DNA from: Aradus depressus | Taxonomy: Eukaryota; Arthropoda; Insecta; Hemiptera; Aradidae | DNA length: 64,000 nt | Direction: 5' to 3' | Assembly: GCA_963662175.1 (NCBI GenBank) | Contig: OY759217.1 | Coordinates: 11,782,562-11,846,561, forward strand | Part shown: positions 34,986 through 47,000 of the stretch, one piece after another | Position numbering within the stretch: the first letter of the stretch is position 1 | How the letters are laid out: the number at the start of each line of letters is the position of its first letter | Notes under the pieces: generated by a model | Databases searched by the model: none | What the model was told of the DNA's origin: nothing | Seen by the model: the letters and a program-made list of their open reading frames with translations, nothing else | Program-made: the position numbers and the translations under genes

Positions 34986-35247
34986 ATGTAGAAGGAATTC
35001 GGGGTTCTGTCATATAAATGAAAACTCAATATTTGGCCAACGTTTCGGAAACTATTTATTTCCTTCTTCAGGGCCTTATAATGACTTGAGTGGATGTGTG
35101 TGGTGAAGGTGTTTTGTCACACAAACTCACAACATCTTCACCAGACACATCCACTCAAGTTATTATAAGGCCCCGAAGAAGGAAATAAATAGTTGGCCAA
35201 ATATTGAGTTTCCATTTACACGACAGAACCTCGAATTCCTTCTACAT
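34986..35247. repeat. Imperfect palindrome of PLE type
   Basis: Arms 34986-35117 and 35129-35247 are reverse complements, with a 10-base deletion and a few changes in the right arm. Each holds the CTGAAGAAGGAAATAAATAG block (the right arm has CCGAAG at its start). The right arm abuts a truncated SINE-A at 35247. Confidence 0.75.
35035..35075 (-). ncRNA. Hammerhead-ribozyme-like motif
   Basis: Minus strand: GGCC, CTGAAGA, A, stem II GGAAA...TTTCC, GAAA, CGTT, GGCC. Helix I GGCC/GGCC pairs fully; the ACGT core is self-complementary. It sits in one arm of a palindrome. The partner arm (35168-35205) has lost TTCCGAAACG, so only this arm keeps the core. Confidence 0.55.
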
Positions 35248-35411
35248 GGGATGGTACGTTAAACGATGGTCCCGAGCTTGAGCGATATACCCTAACTAAA
35301 CCTAGTAAGGCTAAATTTAGTGCACCCATAATAGTAGAGTCGGGCTCATAGAGTAGTCGGCTAAACGACCGTGTAGTTGAAGCCCGGGCATGTCCCAAAA
35401 AAAAAAAAAAT
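35247..35411 (+). mobile_element. SINE-A 3' half with A-tail
   Basis: GGGATGGTACGTTAAACGAT through AGAGTCGGGCTCATAGAG to GAAGCCCGGGCATGTCCC, then 14-15 A. It starts where the palindrome 34986-35247 ends. Confidence 0.8.
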
Positions 35412-35649
35412 AAAGTAAAAACATAAATTATTTAATAAGTATATAGTATACACAGATGATATAACATAGAAAAACAAGAATAGAAAAAGTATAACCAACA
35501 CAAAAAGAGTCATATAACAAATGTAAATAAAATTTGTATAAGAATCACAAACATTCTTTAACACAAATTTTAAAATATATATTCTCTGTATGTATAAATG
35601 GGTGTCAAATAGCGTAACAGGTCATTACATGGAAAGCCGACATATACCA

Positions 35650-37759
35650 GAAGAAGAAGAAGAAGAAAAACATTTTATTTGGACCAGTACTAAGTATGTA
35701 CTTTACACAAAATGAGCAAATAAACAAGAAAATTATGATTAAAACAAAAAGTCTTGGTACAGTCTTGGTTGCAGCCTGCGAGCTACAGGCTGGCCGAGAC
35801 TGTAGTGAACCGCACCAGAGCAGGTTGGCAGACCTTCATGGAAGCTTCGGGTGAGTTTCTCAATGTGGGCTGCAAAAGGAGCAACTCCCAGTTCCCGATG
35901 GATTTGGGTGTTCCTGATAAACCAAGGTGCGTTCACCGCTATCCGGAGGACTTTGTTTTGGAATGTTTGTAATCGTGTTATGTTAGTGTGGCTAGTGCAG
36001 AACCATATGGGGCAAGCGTAGGTTAAGAGTGGAAGTATTAGTGTTTTGTAAAGTAAGGATGTGCATGTGTGTCTGAGTGGTGTATTCCTGTTTATGAGTG
36101 GGTAGATGAGCCTGAGTCGTGTGTGTGCTTGTTGGAGTTTTATGTTGATATGTAGGCGCCATGTTAGTCTTGTGTCAAGGTGCACTCCAAGGTAGCGCAC
36201 ACCCTGGTCTTTAGGATTCCATGGAATTGGGAGTTGGTCGATTTGCAGCCTTCTGAGGTGTTCTATCGAGAAGCGGCGTAAAGCGAACACCTTCGCCTCC
36301 GTCTTCCCACCGTTCAACTTAAGCTTCCATTTTCCAAACCACTGGCCGATCTCATCCACCTGGATTTGTAGGGAGTCGATGGCCGCTTCCAGATCTATGT
36401 TTTGGCTGAGGATCAACGTGTCGTCAGCGTAAGTCGCCAGGGTTGCAGAGACTGGTTCTGGCATGTCGTGACAGAACAGATCAAACAAGAGTGGACTGAG
36501 GATCGCACCTTGTGGGACTTCCGCTGATATCTTCTTTCTGGAGCTCAGTGTGTTGTTCACCCTTATTTGGAATGTTCTGTCACGAAGAAAAGAGCTAATG
36601 ATGTTCTGGATGTATTGCGGAGGCCAGGTCTGTTTTAATTTGAAGAGCAAGCCCTCGTGCCAGACGGTGTCGAAGGCAGCTGCGACGTCCAAGAAGGCTG
36701 CTACTGTGTACTGCTTCCGCTCAAAGCCCCCCACAATGGTCTCAGCAACTCTCTGTAGCTGATGGACGGCTGAGTGGTTTGATTTAAACCCAAACTGGTG
36801 GGCAGGGATGGTCCCTGCAGTCTCCAGATGACGGAGGAGCCTCTTGTGAATTATTTTCTCAAGAAGTTTTGAGAGGCTATTTAAAAGGCTTATTGGTCTA
36901 TAGCTGCCTGGATCGTTTTTTGCCTTACCTGGCTTGTGAAATGTTAGAACAACGGCGTTTTTCCAGTCTGCAGGAAAGTAGCCGTGGCGAAGACAGGCGT
37001 TGAACACACTTGCCAGGTAGGCTATGCTCTTCGGAGGAAGCTTCTTCAGCACCAGGTTGGGGATGATGTCTTCACCGGGGGCCTTCTTGATGTGTAGTAG
37101 TGTAATGTGGGCGTGTATTTCTGATGGTGTGGTATGCTGAATGGGTGCTTCGACTGTGTGAAGTGTATTTGAGAGGTATGATTCAACTGTGATGAGTGTT
37201 TCATGATCGTCAGCGTCTGTCGTTGTGAATTTATTTTCCAAATGGGTCGCCAGTAATTCGGTTTTCTCTTTGTCAGTTGTGGCAGTCATTTGTCCGTCAG
37301 TTAAGATGGGTAGGGGTGTCCTTTGGTTTAGAAGTCGTCGTGTCTCTTTCCATAAGTTGTTGTCGCCCGGAGTCATATCAGTCAAGTATTTTCGATAGTT
37401 CGCGATTCTGTCTTTGTCAAGTTCCCATCGTATGCGTCGGGTCAGGCGATTCAGTTCTCTTTTCTCAAGGGGATCTCTTGTTCTTTGCCAGTGTTGTCGT
37501 AGTGTGTTCTTTGTACGGATCATATTCATTATGTGTGTTGGTGTCTTGTTGTGGAATAGGTGTCGTTTGTCAGTGAAATGTCGGTATGTTGCTTCATGTA
37601 CTGAGGTATGTATGGTTTGTGTGAACGTCCTAACTGCATTGTCAATGTCGTCCGTCGTGCTATAATGATGGGGGACCCCGAGACAGTTCATTCCGTCTTC
37701 AAACGTGGCCCAGTCGATCTTCCCCGTGATCAACCTTGGAAGATATTCCTCCTTCTGGG
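35650..37759 (-). mobile_element. Jockey-type non-LTR retrotransposon, 5'-truncated, with target duplication
   Basis: The 9-bp sequence CATATACCA occurs at 35641-35649 and again at 37760-37768, directly flanking the element. The minus-strand 3' end carries an AATAAA near 35671 and then a TTC-repeat tail (GAA repeat at 35650-35667 on the plus strand). The 5' end is cut inside the second ORF, so the endonuclease and first ORF are absent. The open frame and exact duplication point to a fairly recent insertion. A decayed relative lies at 53688-54380. Confidence 0.93.
35739..37759 (-). CDS. Reverse transcriptase of the Jockey-type element, N-terminus missing
   Basis: An uninterrupted frame of about 673 codons belongs to the element. 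The first Met and three more residues (MVYA) come from the flanking target site, so that ATG is not a real start. Seen in order: a basic N-terminal region; KKAPGEDIIPN and SYRPISLL (roughly residues 230-300); HQFGFKSNHSA; the RT motif FLDVAAAFDTVWHEGL; VPQGAILSPLLF; the catalytic ATYADDTLIL (codons near 36415-36445); YLGVHLDTRLTW; and a C-terminal thumb region with LLTYACPIW. These are the motifs of the Jockey clade, which copies its own RNA at a nicked target. No apurinic endonuclease domain is present, so this copy should not move on its own. Confidence 0.95.
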
Positions 37760-37901
37760 CATATACCATATTTCACAGGATTACCCTTAAAAAACTTTGC
37801 ACAATATTAATGGGTTATACGTAGACCCAGCCACAAACCCCTACGTACACATTTTACAATACTGTAACATTGAATACTGTAAACCAGTTACGCTATCTGA
37901 C

Positions 37902-39002
37902 TGGAGCTAAAATCCTTCTACATATGTATAAACATTAAAGAGACAACATTTACAATAAAATTTTAACAAAAACCCTCCACTTTTTCATATAAATAAATGA
38001 GTGATTAGCAAGCCGAATGGTACCAGGTTTCATGTTTTTTCTTAAACAAAAAGGTTTTGTGAGAATTATCTGTAAATTTCAGCGATAAAATCCAGGTAAG
38101 GAACTAAATAAACTGCACCGCTTTTCGATGCACTTACGACAGTATTTTATGTAGGCATAACTATTCTCTCATTAATACATTTCAAAACGACAATAGCAAA
38201 AAGATCACTTTGAAGAAAAAATAACTGGTCACCTGAAAATATAAGCAAAGTCTTTAAACGAAACTTTTTTCATTTTGAAGTAAGCTTGAAAACCTTTTAG
38301 AAACATCACAGAATTTCAAAACTTAATTAGAAAATAAAAATACCTATTTACTTATTTTGTGAGTTAGTGTGCGCTGAAAGAAATATATGCATATAAATGT
38401 CTTCATTTTCACATATCCCTCGATATATACGACTGTATAACATCCGGATTTTCAAAAACCGTTCAGTTATTATGTTTTGAAGGGATAGTTCATACTTTGT
38501 TCAGGCCCGAAGAAATCATAAGGGGGCTTCATTTATACCATTTGCCTTCTTAACCATTCAAATAAAAAAGTATTCGCAACTAATGAAATACAAAATACAT
38601 ATTATTTTATCATAATAAAAAAATAAAATAAACTAGATAACAACATCTTGGAAGATTACATTATTCAGTTTGGATGAATAAATCGAGGACGGTCTTAGTA
38701 CAAGAAAATCTAAATAATATTGTTTCTTCATAATGGTAGAAGGTTGAGTTACCAGAAGTCTGATGAAGAAGAAGCAACCACCACCTCGTGCTCTCATTGG
38801 CTGGAGTTTACCGCATCTTTGCATCTACAAGCAAAAAAAAAAAAAAATACTAGATAAAAATGTCAAATAGTAAAAATGTAAATTATTATTCGTACATCCA
38901 AATGAATGATTAAGGCGCCAAGAAGAACAAAAGGCTCCATGGGCTACGCTTCTTAGAGTAACATTAGAACATCCGATAGGAATAAATATATCTCGAATTA
39001 GG
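37902..39002. other. AT-rich DNA, nothing recognised
   Basis: No frames above about 63 codons, no clear repeats of the window families. Confidence 0.45.
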
Positions 39003-39220
39003 ACCACTGAGCTCAAGATCGCGGGTTCAAAGGAGAGGTAAAAAAACTTGAGCATGCCGTCCTTCGGATGGGACGTTAAGCGACGGTCCCGAGTCTGCAC
39101 AATGTCAGTTACTCATTAAAGATCCCCTACCCTAAGTAACTAAACCTGGATGGGCAACATTTAGGACTCCAACACTAGTCAGTCTGATGTCCACCTGAGC
39201 GAGGAAAGAGCGCGATATGA
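39003..39220 (+). mobile_element. SINE-A with truncated head
   Basis: CTGAGCTCAAGATCGCGGGT then the hairpin remnant, CCGTCCTTCGGATGGGACGT and GAGCGAGGAAAGAGCGCG. Confidence 0.82.
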
Positions 39221-40834
39221 ATTGAATTGTTAAAAAGCTATTTTCATACTGAAATACATTCAAAGACACAACTGACATTTCTGAAAAAAAAAAAAAAAAA
39301 AGATTTAATTTACCAAATAAATTATAAATTTAAATTTATTTGAAAGAATCTTTTGCTTGATTTAAAATTAAGTTTAAAACCCAAGAAATTTTAAAACAAA
39401 CGTCAATACAAAACAAAATAATGAAATCTAGGAAAGTTATTGAATCTATTTATAAAACCAAAAACATCCCAAATACAGTCAATTTAGGACATATATAGGG
39501 AATACTACTGATCAAAAATCAAATACAAAAAATTGAAAATAATTTAAAATAAATAAATTTAAAAAAGAAATTATTATAAGTAATAAAGAATAACAATAAG
39601 CTGAGCTGCAATAGTGTGAAGAATGTGTGGGTGGAACCATGGCTTTGTCTTCTGTTCTCAGTAGTGTCCTATGGTTTAGGATAACTCAGTATAGTGGGTT
39701 TGCCACTCTGTAGTTGTATAATATTGTACATACATTGCATTGATTCTATTTTACAACACTGATAGCATTATGAAGAGCGGGAGGGCTAAATTAGTAGGGA
39801 CAAGATGAAAGACCCAACATTTCCTGTTTTACTTTGAATGTTAACATTTCGGTTCTTCAAACTGATGGGATAATTTGTTTAATATGTATGATAAAATAAT
39901 TTATAAGTAATTGAAATGACGATGGAAGTATTAAATAAATATTCAACAGACTTAATAACTACAAAGGAAAATTGACATACGAGTTTACAGCCTCATTTTC
40001 TGGGGTTGAAGCAAAATAAATTAAGACAGTTGAGACTTTTTAATCCTTTAATTAAATTTAAATTTTTTTTTCATTTTCACTTTTTACAAAAGTGCAGCAT
40101 GGTCTGTTTCAAAAGAATCTATAAAAAACTTATTTTCGATTTTTTCTGACGTACGAAGTTGTGTTTCACACCATTCTAGCGGCCGAATTAGGTTGAAAAA
40201 ATGCAATCATCATATTATTTCAGCATTATATCCAGAATAATTATTATTGCATGTAATGGATAATTATATATAATGAATTATTAAAATTAATGTTTTATTG
40301 AATTAATATATTGAATAATTATTATTGTTTGTAAGCTCCCCTACAATTATTTTAGGCTCAATAAGGCTCAGTTCGCCCTTGCGATGAAAGATAGTTTAAA
40401 TTAAGTTACCATTTTACAAAATCGGCTTTATTATTATCTTTTATTATCTTCATTAAAAAAGTTATCTTAACATTTAATTATCAACAATAATAGCCACCTG
40501 TATATTTTTGATAGATATATTCGTGGAGCTGCAATCATTGCTCACACATTTCGTACAGAAGATTTAGGATCAAACAATTTTTTTAGGGAAAACTTGTGGG
40601 TGAACACGGGTATTTCAGGTTTTAAAGGGATTTGGGAAGAGGAGTGGGAGACTGCAGTGTGGACCCCGAACCTGAATCTATACTGAATGCTTTCTTTAGC
40701 ATCTACCCCTATTCTCTATCTGAGTATGAATCTGAACCTACATCTCGACCTGCTCCAGGTGGTGCCAGTAAACATATACATATCTCAGTCATCTTTGCTT
40801 TCCAGCGGCTGAACCACGTACCTGAAAGAGAGCT
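39221..40834. other. Region downstream of Rab3GAP1
   Basis: AT-rich; includes the likely 3' UTR of Rab3GAP1 (to about 40430, TTTATT on the plus strand = AATAAA on the minus). 40620-40800 is GC-richer and contiguous with the last exon. Confidence 0.4.
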
Positions 40835-41053
40835 CTAGAAGAACGTGTTGTCCAGAGAGAAGGCAGTGGCCATGGAGAGGTTATGTCTGGTCACCCTGGC
40901 ATGGAGTCTGTGGGGTGAGGGCCTCGCCCCCCTGGAGGGCCGAGGGGCCCAGCCTCGCAGGATGAACTCTTTCTCGGAAGCAGGCGGTAGTACACATCCG
41001 CCTCTGTCCCCTCCACCGCCGCTCATGTCCCCGTCATTCGTCAACAGAGTGGC
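40835..41053 (-). CDS. Rab3GAP1: Rab3GAP1 terminal exon with stop codon
   Basis: 219 nt, acceptor TTGTCAG, stop TAG at 40835-40837. After a Gly-rich stretch it reads LPPASEKEFILRGWAPRPSR and closes AFSLDNTFF. The human protein closes with LPPPAGREFILR..VPRP and AFSSDTSFF. The exon is GC-rich compared with its flanks. The nearest clear AATAAA on the minus strand is near 40430, which would give a 3' UTR of about 400 nt. Confidence 0.95.
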   Translation of the reverse strand, partial: ATLLTNDGDMSGGGGDRGGCVLPPASEKEFILRGWAPRPSRGARPSPHRLHARVTRHNLSMATAFSLDNTFF

Positions 41054-44000
41054 CTGACAACAATGAAAATTATTATAAATTAAAACAAAAAGTAGTATAT
41101 CAAATAAATAAAACAAATTTATTCCTGAAATATTGTCTTTTATTCGGCATTGCACTATCGTCATATTTAGAATAGTTGAATCTGCGATCCCCTGATCTGA
41201 TGTATAAAAACAGCTCACACTCAGCAAACTGACTTAGTTTATAACTAAACCTGACGATGGTGTAATGCCGAGAAACCGGTACACTATATGTACATATATA
41301 TTTTTGTGCACTTTATATTATATATTTTATTCATCTAGAGTAAGGAGTCTTCAACGAGTACCTGACGTCGTACAGACATGGCACTACCGCTTAACGTCCC
41401 ATCCGGACAGAGAGCTCAAGGTTTTTTACCTTCTAGATAAAAAAAAACCTAACGAAAAGAGGGAGGGGAAGTCTTACTGTCTTCTGTAATGCTATTATTT
41501 TTTTACCTTTATGCTAACAAATATTTTCATAGCTTTTTTTTCGTTAAGACAGTAAGTCTTCCCTTCCTATGGCGCTTCCCTTGGAGCAGGGGAGCCACAG
41601 GTATTCTCAGGTCCTCTCTGTATAAATATACCCAATTTAATAATTACTGTTGAACTTTGCGTTTGCGATGGCATAATCCGAAACTGTTTCACTATAGGTA
41701 TATATTTTTATACAATTGGACAATATAAAATGTAAACTATTTGTTTTCATTATTTTTCCAGTACAAAAATGCATTCGGTCAGGTTTATTATATTACTACA
41801 GATTTGTTGAGTACCAAGTCTGTACTTGTAATTTCAGAAATAAATAAACTTTCCCACATGCTGAAAATAAGTTTTCATCGAAGTTTTTAAATAACAGGGT
41901 TCAGAGGTGAGGCTTCATCAAAAAGACTTCAACAATATCAGAACCACTCACGAAAATAGATCAAAACAAACATCAACTATCTACCTTGAAAAACACGACA
42001 TGACATATGCGACGTATTTTACACAAACTTGGGTACACTGAATGACAGGCAAGAGAAAAGGATATTGCCCTCCGAGTGGTTGAATGCGGCTTGCGCAAGG
42101 ATTCGAAAAACAATAATAAATACCTACAAGTTTTTTTTTTTTATTTAGTTAATTTTAAAGATAATCAGCCATTCACTGCATATAAAGAGTAAAGTACCCT
42201 GTCTTTAAATGAATTGCGGGTTCTATTATCTGTTGAAAATTAATAAAATATGTTTTCATATTAAATCTCGACCCTTGGTCTCTTTTATTCAAAAATTCGT
42301 GGTCGTGTATGTTTGTGACAGTAAGGTAAAATATTCCTCACATAAAACGTGAATTTTGAAATCTTCTAAAACTTTCGATTTGAGTTTTTGAGTAGTTATT
42401 TGAATGGCACTAATTTGATAGAACAAATATTTTTAAGACACCTCTTTCATTATCTTTTCAAATATTTACATAAAATTTTATTTAGGCAGCATAACATTTG
42501 AATTTTCCAATTGGGCCCGCACCAAAAAAGAATTGTCCATTCCTGCTTTACAATGACAGTAATGGAATGAAACTTACATCACTAGAAATTCCCCAATCTT
42601 CCAGTACACATTAAAACTAGAAATCCTATTGTTGTTTTAAGCTAACACTTCATGAAAGTAAGTACCTTATAAGCTTCAGTGAACATGGCCTTAAGACGGG
42701 CAGCGACAGGGCCGGATGGTCCATCTGGGAGTTCTGTCTCGGGCATGGAGACAAGCCTAGCAGCCAGCACTCGAGCTGCTTCATCTCCGCCCAGCTTCGC
42801 CTCCAGAGACCTCACCTGAGAGGCCACTGTTTCAGCCTGTCCTATCTCTTGACACAAATCCTGCAATTAGAAAAATAACCATATAAAGAACCTACTAGAT
42901 ATTGCGACCCTATATAATCTTTTATTACGTATAATTTAAATTGCAAATTATTAAACTTGTTTTTATATTATTTATTTAGTTCATAATAGAGTATAATTAA
43001 TTCTATTCCATCACAATTTATAAAGTATTTATCAGGAATTCTGGTTTTTCATTAATGGCCCATGGAAGCAACCATAATCTTCTAGTTAAAGCAAATTTGA
43101 ATTGCCCACCGAAGAAAGGACCCAGTAGTACGTCTATAACACAGAAGTAACTGAAAATCTAAACATATCGTAAGACAAACATCCTAGGAATTGAATTATT
43201 TTTAAAACACACTTCAGTTGGCATTTTCAAAATGGCTTCTCATTTAGTTTTTTACTCTTTGCCTTTAAAAGCTTTAAAATGGAGGTAGATGTCCAAGCCT
43301 AAAGGTTAAATAAGATTGCTGTGGAAATACTGACAAACATCTCGTTATGAGAAGCTGCGTCGTGTACCCTTCCTCTCTCGCGGAATTCAACTGTTTGAAA
43401 TACTCTTCCCTAACACTGCAGGTCGTTCCATGAAGCAACAGCTCTGGTTTTCTTGTTGGAAGAAATACAAATTAATTCCGAAATACCAAGAGTTTTTTGG
43501 TTTGGATATCTACCGATATTCTGGGATTCGATATACCTACCTGGATTGAAAATTATCACATGTGTCAAGGATCTGTACAAGTAGCGAAAAAGAAGGCGAG
43601 GCTCATTTCCTGTAAGAATAGCCTGGATGGATATAGTCCAATCTTTGGCATATCATTAGAGAATTCAAAAAGATTGAAAATGGGAGTACACTTCAATTCG
43701 CCAAGGGAACCATGAGATTAGGAAAGAATGGCGCCCTCTGATCCATATTGGAAAAATAGGGATGTCCGGAGGAAGTGCAAAATCTGAGGAAATTGGATGC
43801 CTAGGTGCCTTGGCGCAAGCCATCCTAACTTGAATAAGGGTATAATAACCATAATAAAAAAAATAGTGTTCCATATCCGAAATCATTCTTTGATACATTA
43901 ATTTTTATTTTTCTGGCTGAGTTCCTCCACAGATATCCTCCTTTTAATTTTGTATTACTTATGTATCTATATACTAATTTATTTCATTCCTCTTGGTTTA

Positions 44001-47000
44001 ATCTTGAATTTTTATTAATGTTTTTATTGTATTGTTTTATTTGTTTATATATATATCTATTTTTCTATATTTGGTATTCTCGTTTTGTTTTCTTTATCTT
44101 TTCTATACTTCACACCAGATGAAATAAAGAACGTCCAGAAGTATCGTCGTAAAAATTACACTTCCGGAAAGTTATAAAAAATATTTATCTTAATTTTAAT
44201 TTAATTAAAAACTGTATCTGCTATATTTATTAATATTGTTATTTTTATACTCTTATATTTTAAAGTGTTTATTTATTCATTTCATTATTTACTATTATTG
44301 TTATTACTAACCGCATGTTCGTCTGACTATAATAGTTAATAGCTGTTTATGTATCTAATTTACAAATTCTCTTAATGTATACGTTCTCATGACATGTTAC
44401 GGTTTAATAGAAATAAATATATTATTATGAACTCACACTTTCTTCTGGTTCCATATATTTTCCTATTCAAGGCTGGAAAGAGGAGCCATATAGCAGCCAT
44501 CCTTTAAACTTCCTTCAGTTTGAATCTATTGTTATCTTACATTTATATTTTAGAACAAATCCTGACAATAAAAAAACTATTTATTACTCACTGCTCCTCT
44601 ACCCCAAATTCACAAGAACATAATGGTTATAAATATTCAAAAGTAAAGTGAGTATTATTGAAAACATTGGACCTTTATATAAGATATTGTTTAGTACCCT
44701 ATGGATAAAAGTCTTTCTTGATCGGTGAAACTTACCTGATACCGACGAATGTCCACTGGTCCATTGTGCCGGGTGAGCGCCTCGGTTCTCTTGACTGCTT
44801 GGTGTACTGTCGAGTCCAATGAGTGGAGGATGATGTCTTTGGTAGCGTCGGAGAGTCGGCTGACAGCAGCATGGGCCAGCACCGGCAGCACCAGAGTAGC
44901 ACAGCTACCTGTAAGAACAGTGATAGGTTGGCTGTAGGTACAAAAAAGAGAAGAAGGTTATCAACATTTTAAAAGATTTTTGTTTTCAACATTCCATGGT
45001 TTCACGCGAATCATAATAGGAAAAGATGATGAATACTTGCGACCATCCACTTCAGTGGTACAGTAGTATATGGTGTGAAAATTCCTTTATTGGATTCTGA
45101 ACTCAAGGCAGCTCAAGGAACATATGGATATCCTGTGTAAGAAGAGAAGCTAGGACTACACCTCGACTCACACATTTTTCGTCCATAAGATTTTTTTATC
45201 TTGGAGTATTGGCTATTTATATTTTTATTTAGCCCATGCATGTCAGAATATGTCTTTGCCAAAAAATGCTATAACTCTGTTGTCTTTTAAAAGAACAATA
45301 AACTGATTTCTTATAAATAATTTAGCTCTTTTCAGTTTTGTTCTCAAGTAATTTCCGAATACATTTTTTGCGTTCTGTGTTGATATAGTGGAAATACTAA
45401 TGAATAAAATAAAAAGATAGATAAAACACTTTTTTGAACACTTATATTGTCTAATTCCACAAACATATACTTAAATGTGTACCGGTTTCGGCTTACGCCA
45501 TCATCAGCACAATGTTCAACAATAATTCAGATATTTGCCAGGCATACATATTTATATTAACCTAAGAGTACCTGAGGTGAAAGGGTCCCCTCCTCTGGTA
45601 AAACCAGGGGGGTGGAAGTCTATATTCTAATGGTAATAACCAACTGTGCACTTATTTGAAAACCAAGAAAATAAAATTAAAATATAACTAAAAACTAACA
45701 TTACAAGAAAACAATATAACAAATGTACAATGTATAGCTATGTAGGAAGTTATTTAACCTAGATAAATGTTGTCATGGATATTTGTTAGCTGAAAGGGAT
45801 TAACAAAGGAGAAAATTTGAAGTGTGTCTGGTCGTTTAAACAATTCCCATTTTTTCGAGTCCTATTAATTTCTAGCTGTTCTAGAGAATCTAATGGTCTA
45901 CCTTTTTCACATAAGTGGAGGTATTTTATGCCGGTTGTTTCGTTGAATGAGTGACCCATATCATTTATATGTTTCGCAAATGTAGATTTTTCCCCTTTCC
46001 TTACTATATCAGTTATGTGCTCTTTTATTCGTTCTCTGAATTTGCGTCCCGATTGCCCTGTGTATACCCAACTGCACATACCCAACTCAAATGTGAAATG
46101 TGAAACTGCCGCCGAAATACTGTTTTGGAAGATCATTTTTGGCCAAAAGAGGTTGAAATGCAGATGGCGCCCGACCTTGATTTAATCGGGATCTCTCACT
46201 AACCCATAAATAACGGGATTCTTAAGGGGACACTCTAAAGACATCAAGGACACCGGGGCACTACCGTTTACAGCGCACTCCTGACATCTCTGCTGGAATA
46301 TGGATCATTCATATAGAATCCGTACACAATCTTTGGATATCGAAAGAATCGAGAAGTATAGAAGTTCCTCCGTTTCCTGCGTTTCGGGAGATTTTGTCAA
46401 CAGGATAAATTGTACTTTGGAACATCATCACATGAAGAATGACCTTGTATTTATCTTCAGCCTTATCAATGGAGATATTGACTGTGCTGATCTGTTAGGG
46501 ATCCATGTGCCTCCCAGCAACTGGAACCTTAGTTTACAAGCATTGCTCGAGTAAACACGTTGCAAGCAGGAACATGTTGCAAAGCCTGGAACAACGTCTT
46601 GCCCCAAGATAAACACTTTTTATTGTAGCAGGGAGATCTAGAGTGCCATAAGGAAAATTAAACTGTGATGCTCCCAGTAGAAATTTTACATTTTAAGATG
46701 TTTTATATTTTATTGTTATATTTTTATGTTATATAATGTTAATTTTGTGAGCTATGACTACAAGGAATTGACATAAATGCTGCTGTTGTCCAATATTTGG
46801 TATATGCAGAATTTCTAAAATCTAGAAACATGCCATTAATTATCGTTGGCCAAATTTAAAACTGAACTGGAACTGTTTGAGACATCGACTTGATAACTTG
46901 AGAAAACAACTCTTAAATACAAGAAATCCGCAACATGATATGTGAATGGAAGTAGGCCTAATAAATAGAACTTGTCCCGGGTCATTCAGATCAACAAAGA

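Larger units (their letters stand above)
35604..37901. repeat. Possible MITE split by the Jockey insertion
   Basis: GTCAAATAGCGTAAC at 35604-35618 is the inverse complement, with one mismatch, of 37887-37901. The match continues imperfectly for about 24 bases. If the Jockey element and one target copy are removed, the ends lie about 180 bp apart, like a small inverted-repeat element. No target duplication was identified for this outer element. Confidence 0.4.
45425..46140 (-). mobile_element. Penelope-like element, 3' part with GIY-YIG endonuclease
   Basis: The minus frame 45786-46136 encodes a GIY-YIG-type endonuclease, followed by a 3' region of 360 bp that holds a hammerhead-like motif at 45476-45511. 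That order is the known 3' layout of endonuclease-bearing PLEs. The RT half is absent, so this is a 5'-truncated copy in the Rab3GAP1 intron. Relatives of the 3' region are at 16741-17000 and 47250-47400. Confidence 0.85.

Noticed and set aside
36550..37665. Plus-strand ORFs within the Jockey element
   Set aside because: Antisense shadows of the reverse transcriptase frame.
40845..41057. Plus-strand ORF with Pro-rich end over the last Rab3GAP1 exon
   Set aside because: Antisense shadow of a GC-rich exon whose minus-strand frame matches the family C-terminus.
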